Assembly (NCBI GenBank): GCA_032622095.1
Contig: CP136067.1
Location: forward strand, 195,384,052-195,448,051
Source: Siphonodentalium dalli
Lineage: Eukaryota; Mollusca; Scaphopoda; Gadilida; Siphonodentaliidae
Length of the DNA: 64,000 nucleotides
Direction: 5' to 3'
Each line of letters opens with the position of its first letter. The stretch's first letter is position 1. Both the position numbers and the translations under genes were made by a program. This document shows positions 10,509-22,549 of the stretch, piece after piece. Under the pieces are notes generated by a model. That model worked only from the letters and a program-made list of their open reading frames with translations. It had not been told where the DNA came from and made no database searches.

Positions 10509-11235
10509 TTTCCGGATGATAACTTTAGTAAGAGTGAACCAAATTAAATTAAATTTGGTATGTGGGTTTACTAGCAGAAAAGACAGGTCAAGTTCGAATT
10601 CTGGTTCCATCCGCCAATTTTCACCAGAGTTATGCCCCTTCTTTTTACTTAGAAAACCCCTGAAAGTTGGTTTCCGGATGATAACTTTAGTAGAGTCAAT
10701 CGGATTCAAACCAAATTTGGTACATTACTTTCTCCCAACAAAACACAGGTCAAGTTCGAACTTGGGTTCTGCCCGACCAATTTTGGCAGAGTTATGCCCC
10801 TTTTTCGACATAGAAAATTCAGTTTTTCTTTTGTTTTTTGGTTTCCGGATGATAACTTGATTTTGGATTGTTTATATACTTATATCAAAATACAGCTCAA
10901 GTTCGAATTTCGGTTTAATCCGATAATTTTTGCGAGAGTTATGGCCCTTTTTTGTCCGCCGACCCAACATATAAAACCCCAAAAGTTGGTGTCCGCATGA
11001 TAACTTTAGTAGAGTTAATCAGATTTAAACCAAATTTGGTATGTGTCTTTCTCCCATCAAAACACAGGTCAAGTTCGAATTCGGGTTCCGCCCGCCAATT
11101 TTCACCAGAGTTATGTCCCTTTTTTACTTATAATTTTTGCCAATTTGAGGTTTCCGGATGATAACTTTAGTAAATGTGTACTGAATGAAATTAAATTTGG
11201 TACGTAGGTTTACTAGCACTAAAGACAGGTTTTTA
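10509..11235 (+). repeat. Tandem ~160-bp core repeat array
   Basis: Five units each start TTTCCGGATGATAACTTTAG (the fourth GTGTCCGCATGATAAC) at 10509, 10671, 10842, 10990 and 11151, spaced 162, 171, 148 and 161 bases. Each contains ACAGGTCAAGTTCGAAT and CAGAGTTATGCCCCTT near its end. Single units also occur at about 19178 and 20453. The open frames that cross this array are by-products of the repeat, not genes. The monomer length is that of the bivalve BIV160/pearl core repeats, but relatedness is a guess. Confidence 0.8.
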
Positions 11236-13019
11236 TGCGCAAACAACTGTCGTATCAAGCCAACGCTTAGAGGCGGACATGAGGTCTACCGACCTTTTAT
11301 TCTTTTTAAATTTAGACAGAGTCTTTATATACATTCATTAATTTATATATTTTAAAGGCAAATACCTCATATATATTATGTTTCTCATGTGAAAAGTAGT
11401 TTTCCGTTCTTTTAGACAAGGTGGCCACTAATCGTATTAATATATATACTGTACAATAGTAGTTTATAGTTTTTTTGAAATAAATAGCCTGCAGTAATTG
11501 AAAACGTTTGTTATGAACATCGCACAAGAGGGTGTAAAGTTATCAATCATCCTTTAGAAAATCCTTCCGTAAAAGTTTGTCTACAGATTGCTCAGAATAA
11601 ACATTTAAACGATTAGTGACCTCTGTGATTTTAATAGTATTTCACATTTATGTTATATGTTCAAATAAATAAAATATGTAATTGCAAAAAGTGTCTGAAT
11701 GATACCGATCCACGGCTGTTAATCAAATGTTCAAAAGTATTTTCATGCGATTATTACCAGATTTATAGACCACTCAGCCATCGAGTCAGTCGTTTTTTCA
11801 TTACCGATAATGCACGTCAGCATATTCGAAACAGACGCGTGTGGAACATCACTAATTTTGCATCTTTTCAACAAACTTTGTTGTCAAATCCCAATATTAT
11901 ATTACTAATTTGCGATTTACACAATAATATAGTGACAATACATGAAGACGAGCATACATGTCATTTTGAATGCCACTACTTATTTTTCATGCATTTAACC
12001 AAATGACTCTTTCGCTTGATTATACTACTATCCACATGATAACGTTGCGTTTTAACTTTAAAAAAGGTCTAGTTGTTGAAATTATCCTAAAAGCAAATCT
12101 GCTACGAGCACATCATTATAAAATCGCTGGTGCTATAGATATATCATACCACTGCTATAGACATACCATATTTTCTTGCTATGACCTGCATATATGGTTA
12201 TTTTTTACTATGGAAAATGTAGATACATGACTGGAAATGTTGTCTATTATATTAAGGGAATATCCGCGGAAATAGCAATGAATGCAAAGACTAGATTGTC
12301 TGGGCTGTTACCACAGAAATCGTAATTTTATGTAAGAAATGCAAATTTTGCCACAATTTTTGGCCTAACTTCCCGGTAAAATAGGATTAAACTGCGTCCA
12401 TGTTTAAAGAAGTTTGATGTACAGTTGGGTAAATTATAGCCACAAATAATACCACCACCGTCAACCACTGGTATATGTTGGTTTCGGTGCAACATGTGTC
12501 TAACCGTGAACGGTGTGAAAATCGCGGGCCATGTGGTTATTCCGCTACGAGTATGTCTTCCGCTACGAGCATATCCGGATGCATGGGGTGTTGAAATGAC
12601 AGCACTCATAGCAGCATCGTACATGCTATATGATCACGCCTACAATGTACATGATAGCTATTATTCGATACTACTAGTATCTGTGGTATAAACTGGGATT
12701 CCGATGCTGCATCAAAAATTCTTCAGGCAGCACTGCTCTGCCATTAAATTTACTGCTAATTACCCACCAGTACTCAGGTGCATAAGTAACTAGAAAAATC
12801 AACAAGACTCGATCCAGAAATCCAGCTAACATTTTCAAAGAAAAGAATTTCATAAACTAACAACCCGTGTCACCGTATACAGGCAAAATATTTCTTGACC
12901 ACCTGCTGTCACAGTGGAGAGATCAGCTGATCACTGCGTGTGCGCTGTTCACTAGCCAATTAAAAGCGACGAAATCAAAACTTTGATCACTCGACAATTG
13001 GATGTATGATTGACATCAT
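11236..13019. other. No recognised feature
   Basis: Non-repetitive AT-rich sequence. A plus-strand open frame of 118 codons (11650-12006) has a cysteine-bearing start (CNCKKC) but no family I recognise, no evident splice sites and AT-driven composition; 12328-12691 has overlapping open frames on both strands. I do not call either as a gene. Confidence 0.45.
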
Positions 13020-14384
13020 TTAGTCGGGGAGCCAATAAGGTCCACCTGCACCCCCCCGATGATTACAAATAACCTTATTTTTATTGTTCCCTATGGTATC
13101 CAGATAAAGAATCCGGAATTCTCCGAAAAATAAAGGTGGCCCTACTAGGTGCTAGAGCCATTTGAATCCAAGATGGCCGCCATTTCCTCTAATTCCGACC
13201 AGCTGTATTTAATCGTTGTAATAGATCGGTTGTTAGCAAAAGACACAGACAAAATATATGCCATTTGTTGGTATGATGTCCTTCTTCAAAATGACGGCAA
13301 AAAATTTCGAAAAAAATTCAAAATGGCCGCCGAAAAATGACGTCATCTGCACGAAAATAGGAAATTTAATTAATATTTCACCATATCTTCCATTTTTCTT
13401 CACATTAATCATTAGTAAATGGCAATGTTTTTGAGACAGTCATCAAGCGTGATATTATAGCGTCATTTTAAGACATTTGCCATTGACGAGGGTTCCGTAA
13501 TAGATACAGAAAGAGGATTTGAAAAAGAGGGGTAAAATTTTTGATTTTTTGCAAGACGATTTTGATAGTCATTTTATCGACAAACCACACAGGCTGTTAA
13601 TAGAATGTCAACAACTATGTGCTTTATTTTATTGGACGGATGTGTTACTTCAATGGGAATGAAATTGGTGTAGAAAATTTCCAAAATGGCCGCCGAAAAT
13701 ATGAAAAATGGTAAATATTGCCCCAGGGTGTCCTGCAATGGCTTACAAGTTGTGGTTAATATATAAAATTGGCTAATCTGTATTATATACATTGCATACT
13801 AACATGTCTGATGCACCATGGATCATTGTTTCTATTGTCACCACTGACATCACCAGAAATATTGGATTTTTCTCTCACAAACTTGACATAAATTTCGACA
13901 AAAATTCACTTTTCAGGGTTGGACAATTGTTTTAAGTAAAATGCAACTATCATTGGTATCAAAGGTATTTATTGTATTGGTCTATCTTAAATGTGTCACA
14001 CTACGGTGTTTATAGACCAAATTGCTCAAGATGGCTTCCAAAATGGCAACCAAATTTGTAAAAAGTTAATTTTTTACATATATCCCGAACATTATTCTCT
14101 GCGTTATCCGACAAGGTAGTAAATTGTGACTCACTTGGTTATTGTACGTGTTAGTTAATTAACTGACAACTACGTTCTATTATGTTTGTCCCAGTTCCGT
14201 ATGGGGCATGACAAATTCATTTTAAAGTTGCAGTATGGAATTTTGCGGAGAACCTCTTTTGTGTTTCTTGCCATATTATTGAAAGGAAATGGGCAGAACT
14301 TTGAAACGGAACTGAGATGAACCATAATATGTGGCTATTCTGGTCCATTATGATAAAACATATCAACTGGATACACGGTGGATG

Positions 14385-15290
14385 CCAAGATGGTAGCCAG
14401 GGAGTTACTATATGGTCATAGATGAGGTGAATAGGTATACAGGGAGTTATTGTATGGTCAACGGTGAGATGAGTACATGTATGTATACAATTAGTGACTG
14501 TATGATCATAAATGTAATGAATAGCTATACAGGGAGTGACTAAATGGTCATGTGTCAGGTGTATGAGTATACCCGGTGTTCCTGCTTGGTGACGTGTAGG
14601 TCATGTGTAGGTTATACGGGTATACACATGTGTTGCTATATGGTCATGGGCGAGGGGTATGTGTATATAGCGAGCGGCTATATGGCCATGGATGATGTGC
14701 ATATGCATACATGGAGTGAATATACTGACATGGCTGGGGAGTATTAGTATATCTTGAGTGGCTATTCTGCTATGGTGTGACAAATAGGGATACGGGGAGT
14801 GACATGGCCAAGGGTGAGGTGAATATATATACAATGATTGACCATGATCATGTACGAATGTTTTGAATAGGTACACACGGTGTGACTATATGGCCATAGG
14901 TCAGATGAAGGAGTATACCAGGTGCCATGGGTGAGGGTATGTGTATGAAGCGAGTGGCTATATGACCATTGGTGAGGTGGATATGTATACCCGGGGTGAC
15001 TCTATGGTCATTGTTGTGGTGTTGATGTATATATTGAATGTCTATTTGACCATGTGTGTGTGGAGAATAGGTATACATGGGATGACCGTATGGCCAATAG
15101 TGAGGTGAATGGGTATACAAGGAGTGACTCTATGGTTATGGGTCATGTTTAGGATTATACCCGGTGTGACTGCATTGTGACTCATGGCTGTATGGCCATC
15201 CATGGTCATGGGTCAGGTGTACGTTTATACAGTTGGTCACTATATTGTTATGTCTGTAGTGTTTATGTATATATGGAATGACTGTGTGGT
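14385..15290 (+). repeat. ~42-bp minisatellite, left arm
   Basis: Diverged units of the form GGGAGTGACT..TATGGTCATG followed by GGTGAGGTGAATAGGTATACA repeat through the interval at about 42 bases. Almost every unit keeps GTATAC. Open frames across it (repeating HIHLTHDHTAT-like peptides on the other strand) are artefacts of the repeat. The outer part is copied in reverse complement at ~16430-16905. Confidence 0.8.
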
Positions 15291-15295
15291 AATGG

Positions 15296-15422
15296 GTGGC
15301 TATCGCTTTTCACGTTTAAAGTTCCCCCATGTAGACAAACACTATCATGGTGGAGAACTCTTTGATATGACCTCTCTATTGATTAACATATCCTTGCGTT
15401 ATTGTGGAAAGCGATAGCCACC
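15296..15422. repeat. Central hairpin of the foldback element
   Basis: GGGTGGCTATCGCTTTTCAC at the left is mirrored by GTGGAAAGCGATAGCCACCC at the right, with about 87 bases between that are not minisatellite. This is the symmetry point where the two inverted arrays meet; it sits about 290 bases left of the numerical midpoint because the right array is longer. Confidence 0.8.
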
Positions 15423-16905
15423 CAAATTACACATGTACAACCCACCATGACCTCATATGTACATAAACACCACACAAATGACAATATAGTCACCCACTCT
15501 ATACACATACACCTGACCATACAGCCATATTTGGTTATACTGGTACATGCCACAAATGACGATACAGCCATGAGTCACCATGCATGAACACCAGGTATAC
15601 TCCTACACCTGACCATATAGTCATTATGTGTATACATATTCACCACATTCACGATCATAAAGTCACTCATTGTATACCTATTCACCTCACCGTGGACCAT
15701 ACAGCCACTACATGTATATCTATTCGCCATACCCATGACCATAGAGTCAATCCAGATATACATATACACCTCATCAATGGTGAGCCCTTCCAAATATACC
15801 AATACCCGCACACACGACCACTCATAAGTTTAATACTTGCATATACACCTCGCACATGACAATTCAGCAACTCAATGTATACTTATACACGCCATCCATG
15901 ATCATTCATCTACACCCTATACACCACCGATGATAATACATCCACAACATATATCAATATACGACCCACCCGTTACCAAAAGGGCACTCCCTATATAGCC
16001 ACAGGTATGCATATAACTTCAATCTTGACCGTACAGGCATACCAGGTGCACCTATACACATTACCCATAACCATAAAATCACTCCCTATTTATCTACGCA
16101 CTCCATCCATGATCATACAGACAGCACAAATATACATATACACCCACATGTCACAATACAGCCACACACGGTACACATATACATCCCACCACGACATTAC
16201 AGTCACTCCATATATACATAAACAACTCACAGATGACCATGTAGCTACTCTCGTTATATCTATACACCACAGCAATGCCCATACGGTCACAACGGCCACA
16301 CACAACAATACACCGTACAGTCACTACATGTATACCGATTCACCTCACACATGCCCATACAGCCACTCCTTATATTCCTATGCATCTCACCATGGACACC
16401 CCACTCATAACCATATAGTCACTCCTTGTATACATATTCACACCATTCATGCCCATACAGTAACTCCCTGTATATATATTCACCTCACCCTTGGCCATGT
16501 CACTCCCCGTATCCCTATTGTCACACCATAGCAGAATAGCCACTCAAGATATACTAATACTCCCCAGCCATGTCAGTATATTCACTCCATGTATGCATAT
16601 GCACATCATCCATGCCCATATAGCCGCTCGCTATATACACATACCCCTCGCCCATGACCATATAGCAACACATGTGTATACCCGTATAACCTACACATGA
16701 CCATACCGCCACATCACCAAGCAGGAACACCGGGTATACTCATACACCTGACACATGACCATTTAGTCACTCCCTGTATAGCTATTCATTACATTTATGA
16801 TCATACAGTCACTAATTGTATACATACATGTACTCATCTCACCGTTGACCATACAATAACTCCCTGTATACCTATTCACCTCACCTATAGTAATATAGTA
16901 AGTCC
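15423..16905 (-). repeat. ~42-bp minisatellite, right arm (inverted)
   Basis: Same unit in reverse complement (CATGACCATACAGTCACTCC then TGTATACCTATTCACCTCAC). The array is about 1.48 kb against about 0.9 kb on the left, so the arms have gained or lost units independently while the flanking unique arms stayed nearly identical. Confidence 0.8.
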
Positions 16906-18474
16906 CTGGCTACCATCTTGGCATCCACCCTGTATCCAGTTGATATGTTTTATCATAATGGACCAGAATAGCCACATATTATGGTTCATCTCAGTTCCGT
17001 TTCAAAGTTCTGCCCATTTCCTTTCAATAATATGGCAAGAAACACAAAAGAGGTTCTCCGCAAAATTCCATACTGCAACTTTAAAATGAATTTGTCATGC
17101 CCCATACGGAACTGGGACAAACATAATAGAACGTAGTTGTCAGTTAATTAACTAACACGTACAATAACAAAGTGAGTCACAATTTACTACCTTGTCGGAT
17201 AACGCAGAGAATAATGTTCGGGATATATGTAAAAAATTAACTTTTTACAAATTTGGTTGCCATTTTGGAAGCCATCTTGAGCAATTTGGTCTATAAACAC
17301 CGTAGTGTGACACATTTAAGATAGACCAATACAATAAATACCTTTGATACCAATGATAGTTGCATTTTACTTAAAACAATTGTCCAACCCTGAAAAGTGA
17401 ATTTTTGTCGAAATTTATGTCAAGTTTGTGAGAGAAAAATCCAATATTTCTGGTGATGTCAGTGGTGACAATAGAAACAATGATCCATGGTGCATCAGAC
17501 ATGTTAGTATGCAATGTATATAATACAGATTAGCCAATTTTATATATTAACCACAACTTGTAAGCCATTGCAGGACACCCTGGGGCAATATTTACCATTT
17601 TTCATATTTTCGGCGGCCATTTTGGAAATTTTCTACACCAATTTCATTCCCATTGAAGTAAAACATCCGTCCAATAAAATAAAGCACATAGTTGTTGACA
17701 TTGTATTAACAGCCTGTGTGGTTTGTCGATAAAATGACTATCAAAATCGTCTTGCAAAAAATCAAAAATTTTACCCCTCTTTTTCAAATCCTCTTTCTGT
17801 ATCTATTACGGAACCCTTGTCAGTGGCAAATGTCTTAAAATGACGCTATAATATCACGCTTGATGACTCTCTCAAAAACATTGCCATTTACTAATGATTA
17901 ATGTGAAGAAAAATGGAAGATATGGTGAAATATTAATTAAATTTCCTATTTTCGTGCAGATGACGTCATTTTTCGGCGGCCATTTTGAATTTTTTTCGAA
18001 ATTTTTTGCCGTCATTTTGAAGAAGGACATCATACCAACAAATGGCATATATTTTGTCTGTGTCTTTTGCTAACAACCGATCTATTACAACGATTAAATA
18101 CAGCTGGTCGGAATTAGAGGAAATGGCGGCCATCTTGGATTCAAATGGCTCTAGCACCTAGTAGGGCCACCTTTATTTTTCGGAGAATTCCGGATTCTTT
18201 ATCTGGATACCATAGGGAACAATAAAAATAAGGTTATTTGTAATCATCGGGGGGGTGCAGGTGGACCTTATTGGCTCCCCGACTAATTTCAACTCTGTGC
18301 GTCTTTTTCGTCGGCAATAATCTCAAAGGTTTACGCTCCCTTTAAACTTATACCTTCTACTTATGGTGGTTCTCTTGCGGAATGACGGATTAAATTATAA
18401 GAAATAACTCTTGTTTCGATTAAGGTTATGAGTATAACTGAAAAGTTTGAAGATAAATTTTCTATAACTGCGCT

Positions 18475-19077
18475 ACGCGCGTTATCTATTATATATTTTG
18501 GGAAATCTGTGTCTGTCTGTCTGTCTTGTCTGTCTGTGTTCGCGATGAAACTTGGTACGTGGGGATACTTTCGGCCGGGGAGTGGCATGGGCCTATTAAT
18601 TTGCCCGTGCGACGTGACCTTGACCTTTAAATCGGGTCATTTCAATGTCAAACGCCCGAGTATCACGGAATTTCGATGAAAATTAGTTCTACGGATACTT
18701 TCGTATGGGGAGTATCGTAAGCCTATTTGTTTGCCCGTGCGATGTGACCTTGACCTTGAAATTGGGTCAATTCAAGGTCAAATAGAATTTTGATGGGATT
18801 TCGACGAAATTTGATACATGGGGTTACTTTTGTCCACTGAGTGTTTTGGACGGGTCAAATCGTGACCCCGATCTCACCTTGACCTTTAAAATTATCAATT
18901 CAAGATCAAATTGGGTAAAACCGGATGGATTTCGACGGGTACTTTTGTCCGGGCAGTGTTTTGGACGGGTCAAATCATGACCCCACCTGACATTGACCTT
19001 CAAAATGGACAATTCAAGGTCAATTCGCCGAAAAGCAGAGGGAAAACAGCCTGGACGAAGTCGGGTCCACCTGCTAG
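18475..19077 (+). repeat. Tandem ~125-bp units rich in TGACCTTGACCTT; possible Helitron-like end
   Basis: TGACCTTGACCTT-type words recur near 18617, 18745, 18877 and 18990, each followed by a GGGTCA/AATTCAAGGTCAA word, giving units of about 120-130 bases. The left side begins with CGCTACGCGCGTTATCTATT and a GTCTGTCTGTC microsatellite. The right side ends TGGAC-GAAGTCGG-GTCCA (a small stem-loop), CCTG, then CTAG at 19074-19077 followed by T, which fits the Helitron CTRR|T rule although the stem is close to the end. Confidence 0.5.
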
Positions 19078-19147
19078 TAGAATATATCTTCAAACTTTTC
19101 GGTTTTTATATGCCTGTTTGAAAAACGGTCGTATTATGTAAATGGGT

Positions 19148-19345
19148 TGTCCGTCCGTCCGTCATCTGTCCGTCCGCTTTTGGTTTCCGGATGATAACTT
19201 TAGATTAAATCGAGTGAACTGAACCAAATTCGGTAGGTTAGTTTACCACACCAAAATACAGATCAAATTCGAATATGGGTTTCATCCATATGATTTTGAC
19301 TGAGTTATGCCCCTTTTTATCCCCCGAAAAATTAATTTTCGGGGG
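19148..19345 (+). repeat. (GTCC)n microsatellite, one ~160-bp core unit and GC hairpin
   Basis: GTCCGTCCGTCCGTC, then a TTTCCGGATGATAACTTTAG unit ending GAGTTATGCCCCTTTT, then the palindrome CCCCCGAAAAATTAATTTTC through GGGGG at about 19321-19345, which opens the next module. Confidence 0.65.
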
Positions 19346-20362
19346 AATATATAAACGGGCTTCGTCCGTCTGTTCATCGAGCCATCCGTCCATCCGTTTG
19401 TCCGTCCATCACACTTTGAGTACCTTTATGGTGTAATCATCTACAGATTTCATCCCAGAGATTTGAAACTTTAGAATATTGTTGCCCATATATTGAAGAT
19501 GTGCAACATGTATATAGATGACCGAAAAATTATTTTTTGACGGAGTTATTAACCATTTTCGACTTAGAAAATTTCAACATTTTTTATAATTTTCTGTATG
19601 AGGGTACCTTCATGGTGTAATCAACTCCTCCTACAGTTTTGATCGTAGATATTTGAAACTCCAGAGTATTGTTACTCACATATTGGAGATGTGCAACATG
19701 TATATAGATGATGGAAAAATTATTTTTTACGGAGTTATTAACCCTTTTCAACTTAGAAAATTTCAACATTTTTTATAATTTTCTGTATGAGGGTACCTTC
19801 ATGGTGTAATCAACTCCTCCTACAGTTTTGATCGTAGATATTTGAAACTCCAGAGTATTGTTACTCACATATTGGAGATGTGCAACATGTATATAGATGA
19901 TGGAAAAATTATTTTTTACGGAGTTATTAACCCTTTTCAACTTAGAAAATTTCAACATTTTTTATAATTTTCTGTATGAGGGTACCTTCATGGTGTAATC
20001 AACTCCTCCTACAGTTTTGATCGTAGTAGATATTTGAAACTGCAGAGTATTGTTACCCACATACATATTGGGATGTGTAACATGTATATAGATGACCGAA
20101 AAATTATTTTTTGACGGGAGTTATTAACCCTTTTCGACTTAGAAAATTTCAACATTTTTTATAATTTTCAGTATGAGGGTACCTTCATGGTGTAATCAAC
20201 TCCTCCTACAGTTTTGATCGTAGATATTTGAAACTCCGTATATAAATATTTTTTCCGTCATCTATATACATGTTGCACATCTCCAATATGTGGGTAACAA
20301 TTCTCTGGAGTTTCAAATATCTACGATTTTGACTTAGAAAATTTCAACATTTTTTATAATTT
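19346..20362 (+). repeat. 189-bp tandem array
   Basis: After a GTCCGTC-rich lead, units beginning GAGGGTACCTTCATGGTGTA recur with an exact 189-base period between the second and third full units (identical over long stretches). Each contains CAACTCCTCCTACAGTTTTG, a GTGCAACATGTATATAGATG word and GAGTTATTAACCC..TTCAACTTAGAAAATTTC. The last unit is inverted in part (20240-20330). A related 192-bp array lies at 22988-23560. Confidence 0.8.
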
Positions 20363-20600
20363 CTTTAACAAAGCGGCATCGACTTGCCACGTTGTCGGAG
20401 GACACTGTGGTCGGCTGACCTGTTATTCAACTTAGATTTTACCTGATTTGCAGTTTCCGGATGATAACTTTAGATTGAATTAAGTGAACTGAACCAAATT
20501 TGGTATATTAGTTTACCACCCCAAAATACAGATCAAGTTCAAATATGGGTTTCGTCCGCATGATTTTGACTGAGTTATGCCCCTTTCGATTTTTCCTGAT
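20363..20600 (+). repeat. Array tail plus one ~160-bp core unit
   Basis: TTTCTTTAACAAAGCGGCAT and CGACTTGCCACGTTGTCGGA follow the 189-bp array, exactly as after the 192-bp array at 23551-23610, so this tail belongs to the same element type. A TTTCCGGATGATAACTTTAG unit follows at 20454. Confidence 0.65.
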
Positions 20601-20710
20601 ATGCGGTGTCTACATGCCCCACTCTACTCCAGAAACTGGCGTATTATGCCACGACCCGACGGCATGCTCTTTTTACTGCATAACGTTAATCGAAACAAGT
20701 GTTATTTCTT

Positions 20711-21453
20711 AAATAGTCCGGTTATTTTAAGTAGCATGACAGTTGCCAAATAAATTAAAGTGACTTGCGCTACTGTGCACCATCGTCAATTAAATTGCGA
20801 GAGTAAAAGTCCATAAATGTGGCATACATGGCAAACAATGTATTCCTTCTCTGACTGGACTGAAATTTTCCGCCTTTTGGTATCTATAACCAGACCGTCG
20901 TTGATATATCTAGAACGTGCATGGCTCGATTGCAGGAAGCCAAATTCAACAAAGATGAATTCATTGTGAAAGTGACTCTAAATGAAAGCGACTTTCAAAT
21001 TTGGCAAATATTATGCTACCGTACTTGAAAATAACCGAACCAAGTCTTTAAAACTGAACAAGTGTGCATAAATGCTCAAATCGAAGCAAATTCTAATTTA
21101 AGGAGAAAGGCTTTCTGTTGGTGGTTTGATGAACATTGATGATATTTTATTTTTTTAAAACAGATATATGTACTTCTTGATTTTGTGGGTTTATATTACT
21201 AACATAGCAGCTAAGTTACACATCCATTAAATAATAGTATATCTTGATTAAGGAGAAGTCCAGAAATGTTATGAAATCCACGTTTTATGGTATCAAAACT
21301 TATTTAATTTCAGTGATGGTTTGAGTCTCGAATTAAAATCACCAGAATGTGAACAGTTGGTTTGACCTTGTCTGTTCAGTCTTCTATACCCGTGATCAGG
21401 TTCATGCAACCGCAATTTATAACACAGCCAGCTTGTCCACATCTCAAACATGA
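20711..21453. other. No recognised feature
   Basis: Non-coding sequence between the modular repeats and MITE copy 2; nothing with coding or repeat structure was identified. Confidence 0.45.
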
Positions 21454-21852
21454 TTAACCCTTTACCCAACAGAAGGGCCCTGTGCCAATGCATTCTCTTA
21501 TATATGCGAGTCGACCATAGGTCGCCTCGCATATATAAGAGAATGCATTGGCTTAACACATTAAAAATTATAAAATTGTTAAAGAATGTAAGAAAAAATG
21601 GTAAAAAGTGTTAAAAAAAGATGTTTTTTAGGCCAATGCATTCTCTTATATATGCGAGGCGACCTATGGTCGACTCGCATATATAAGAGAATGCATTGGC
21701 ACAGGGCTAACTGTAACTATCACAATGTGGTCAAGGAGCCGGTTCCAATGATATCCATATTTGTATGGTTCTATTGAGACAGACCGAAGATATTTTAGGC
21801 TGTTGAAGCTTTATTTGGCCGGTTCTGGCCGGTTTGTTGGGTAAAGGGTTAA
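21454..21852 (-). mobile_element. TTAA-flanked MITE with twin palindromes, copy 2
   Basis: Same element as 3046-3445 in opposite orientation, bounded by TTAA at 21454-21457 and 21849-21852. Both 67-base palindromes and the A/T spacer are conserved; differences from copy 1 are few (for example GGTTCTGGCCGG for GGTTTTGGCCGG). Confidence 0.85.
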
Positions 21853-22549
21853 ACAGGAGATTATTCAATGAATGCCCATTTCCAGCTACAAACTGGATGC
21901 AGGAAAATCAAATCAAATAAACTCGTGTTCTAGTGTACTGCATCCACGATTTTCTCAACAAAATATTTTTTCTTAGAGAACTACTGTATTGTGGACACCC
22001 AAGACGTATACATGCACACAATTTCAGATCTCATTTTGGATCAAAGCATCACTGATTAAAATTTATGTAAGATAAATTTTCATTTACAAGAACTGATGCA
22101 CGTTTTAGTCAGTCATGTACAGTTTGTGGCGTGTTTCCTCTATTTCAAACTTGTCACAGGAGGCCATATTGGACCTTTATGTTGGCACCTAACATGCTGT
22201 AAGATGTAGAGCTTCTGGAAAAGCTCATGGTTATTAGATGGATCAACAACAGTCAACACTTGGGCCACAACAAAAGGCGAACTGAACACGGTGTTATCTC
22301 CCTGAAATATAGCACATATATTCATAGTGTTCATGATGCAGGGATGTTAAATTTTCCCTCTGTAAGCGATGTATACCCCCCGGAGTGTGGAAATTTATCT
22401 AGTCTGATGAAAGGGCGTGTTATTCTCATATTCATGCAGTCCCGATATTTATTCCACACCCACTGACGTGAGTCACATGTATTCAACGGAATCCCACCCA
22501 TTGAATACATATTAGTGTATACCCCTAGTGGAATACAAGCCGGAACTAT
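21853..22549. other. No recognised feature
   Basis: Non-coding; short open frames on both strands without recognisable products. Confidence 0.4.

Larger units (their letters stand above)
13020..18286. mobile_element. Giant foldback element with inverted minisatellites (copy 1)
   Basis: The left end TTAGTCGGGGAGCC at 13020 is mirrored by GGCTCCCCGACTAA ending at 18286. About 1.37 kb of unique arm (13020 to ~14390) is almost identical to the reverse complement of ~16905-18286; where compared, differences are isolated single bases (for example CATTGACGAGGG against CACTGACAAGGG). Each arm continues inward into a ~42-bp minisatellite and the two arrays meet at a central hairpin (15296-15422). TA dinucleotides may form the target site (TTTA|GTCGG and CCGAC|TAAT). 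No transposase is readable. Structurally it resembles foldback elements (Drosophila FB, Galileo), but sequence kinship is not claimed. A second half copy lies at 30.6-38.7 kb. Confidence 0.85.
18399..20710. repeat. 32-bp inverted repeats bounding a block of modular repeats
   Basis: AAGAAATAACTCTTGTTTCG through GGTTATG (18399-18430) is mirrored at 20679-20710 with two mismatches, and weak similarity continues outward (CGGATTAAATTAT against the complement of AAATAGTCCG). The 2.3-kb interval holds the AAGGTCA-containing tandem units, one ~160-bp unit and the 189-bp array. It could be one composite element or two related ends in inverse orientation. Confidence 0.55.

Noticed and set aside
10565-10590. 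AGTTCGAATTC as a tRNA-type box B in the core repeats (SINE origin)
   Set aside because: One position departs from the box B consensus and no box A lies at the right distance upstream.
10468-11161. Open frames with repeated FRMITLV and SSSNSGS peptides
   Set aside because: They trace the ~160-bp core repeat units and would be the same wherever the repeat lies.
11650-12006. 118-codon open frame with CNCKKC start
   Set aside because: No recognised domain, no splice or promoter signal, and AT-driven composition; chance is the simpler explanation.
12328-12691. Overlapping open frames on both strands as a gene
   Set aside because: Opposite-strand overlap, no recognisable product and no splice structure.
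14544-17089. Many open frames on both strands with HIHLTHDHTAT-like repeats
   Set aside because: They are translations of the ~42-bp minisatellite in the foldback element; frames occur on both strands and in several phases with no other coding sign.
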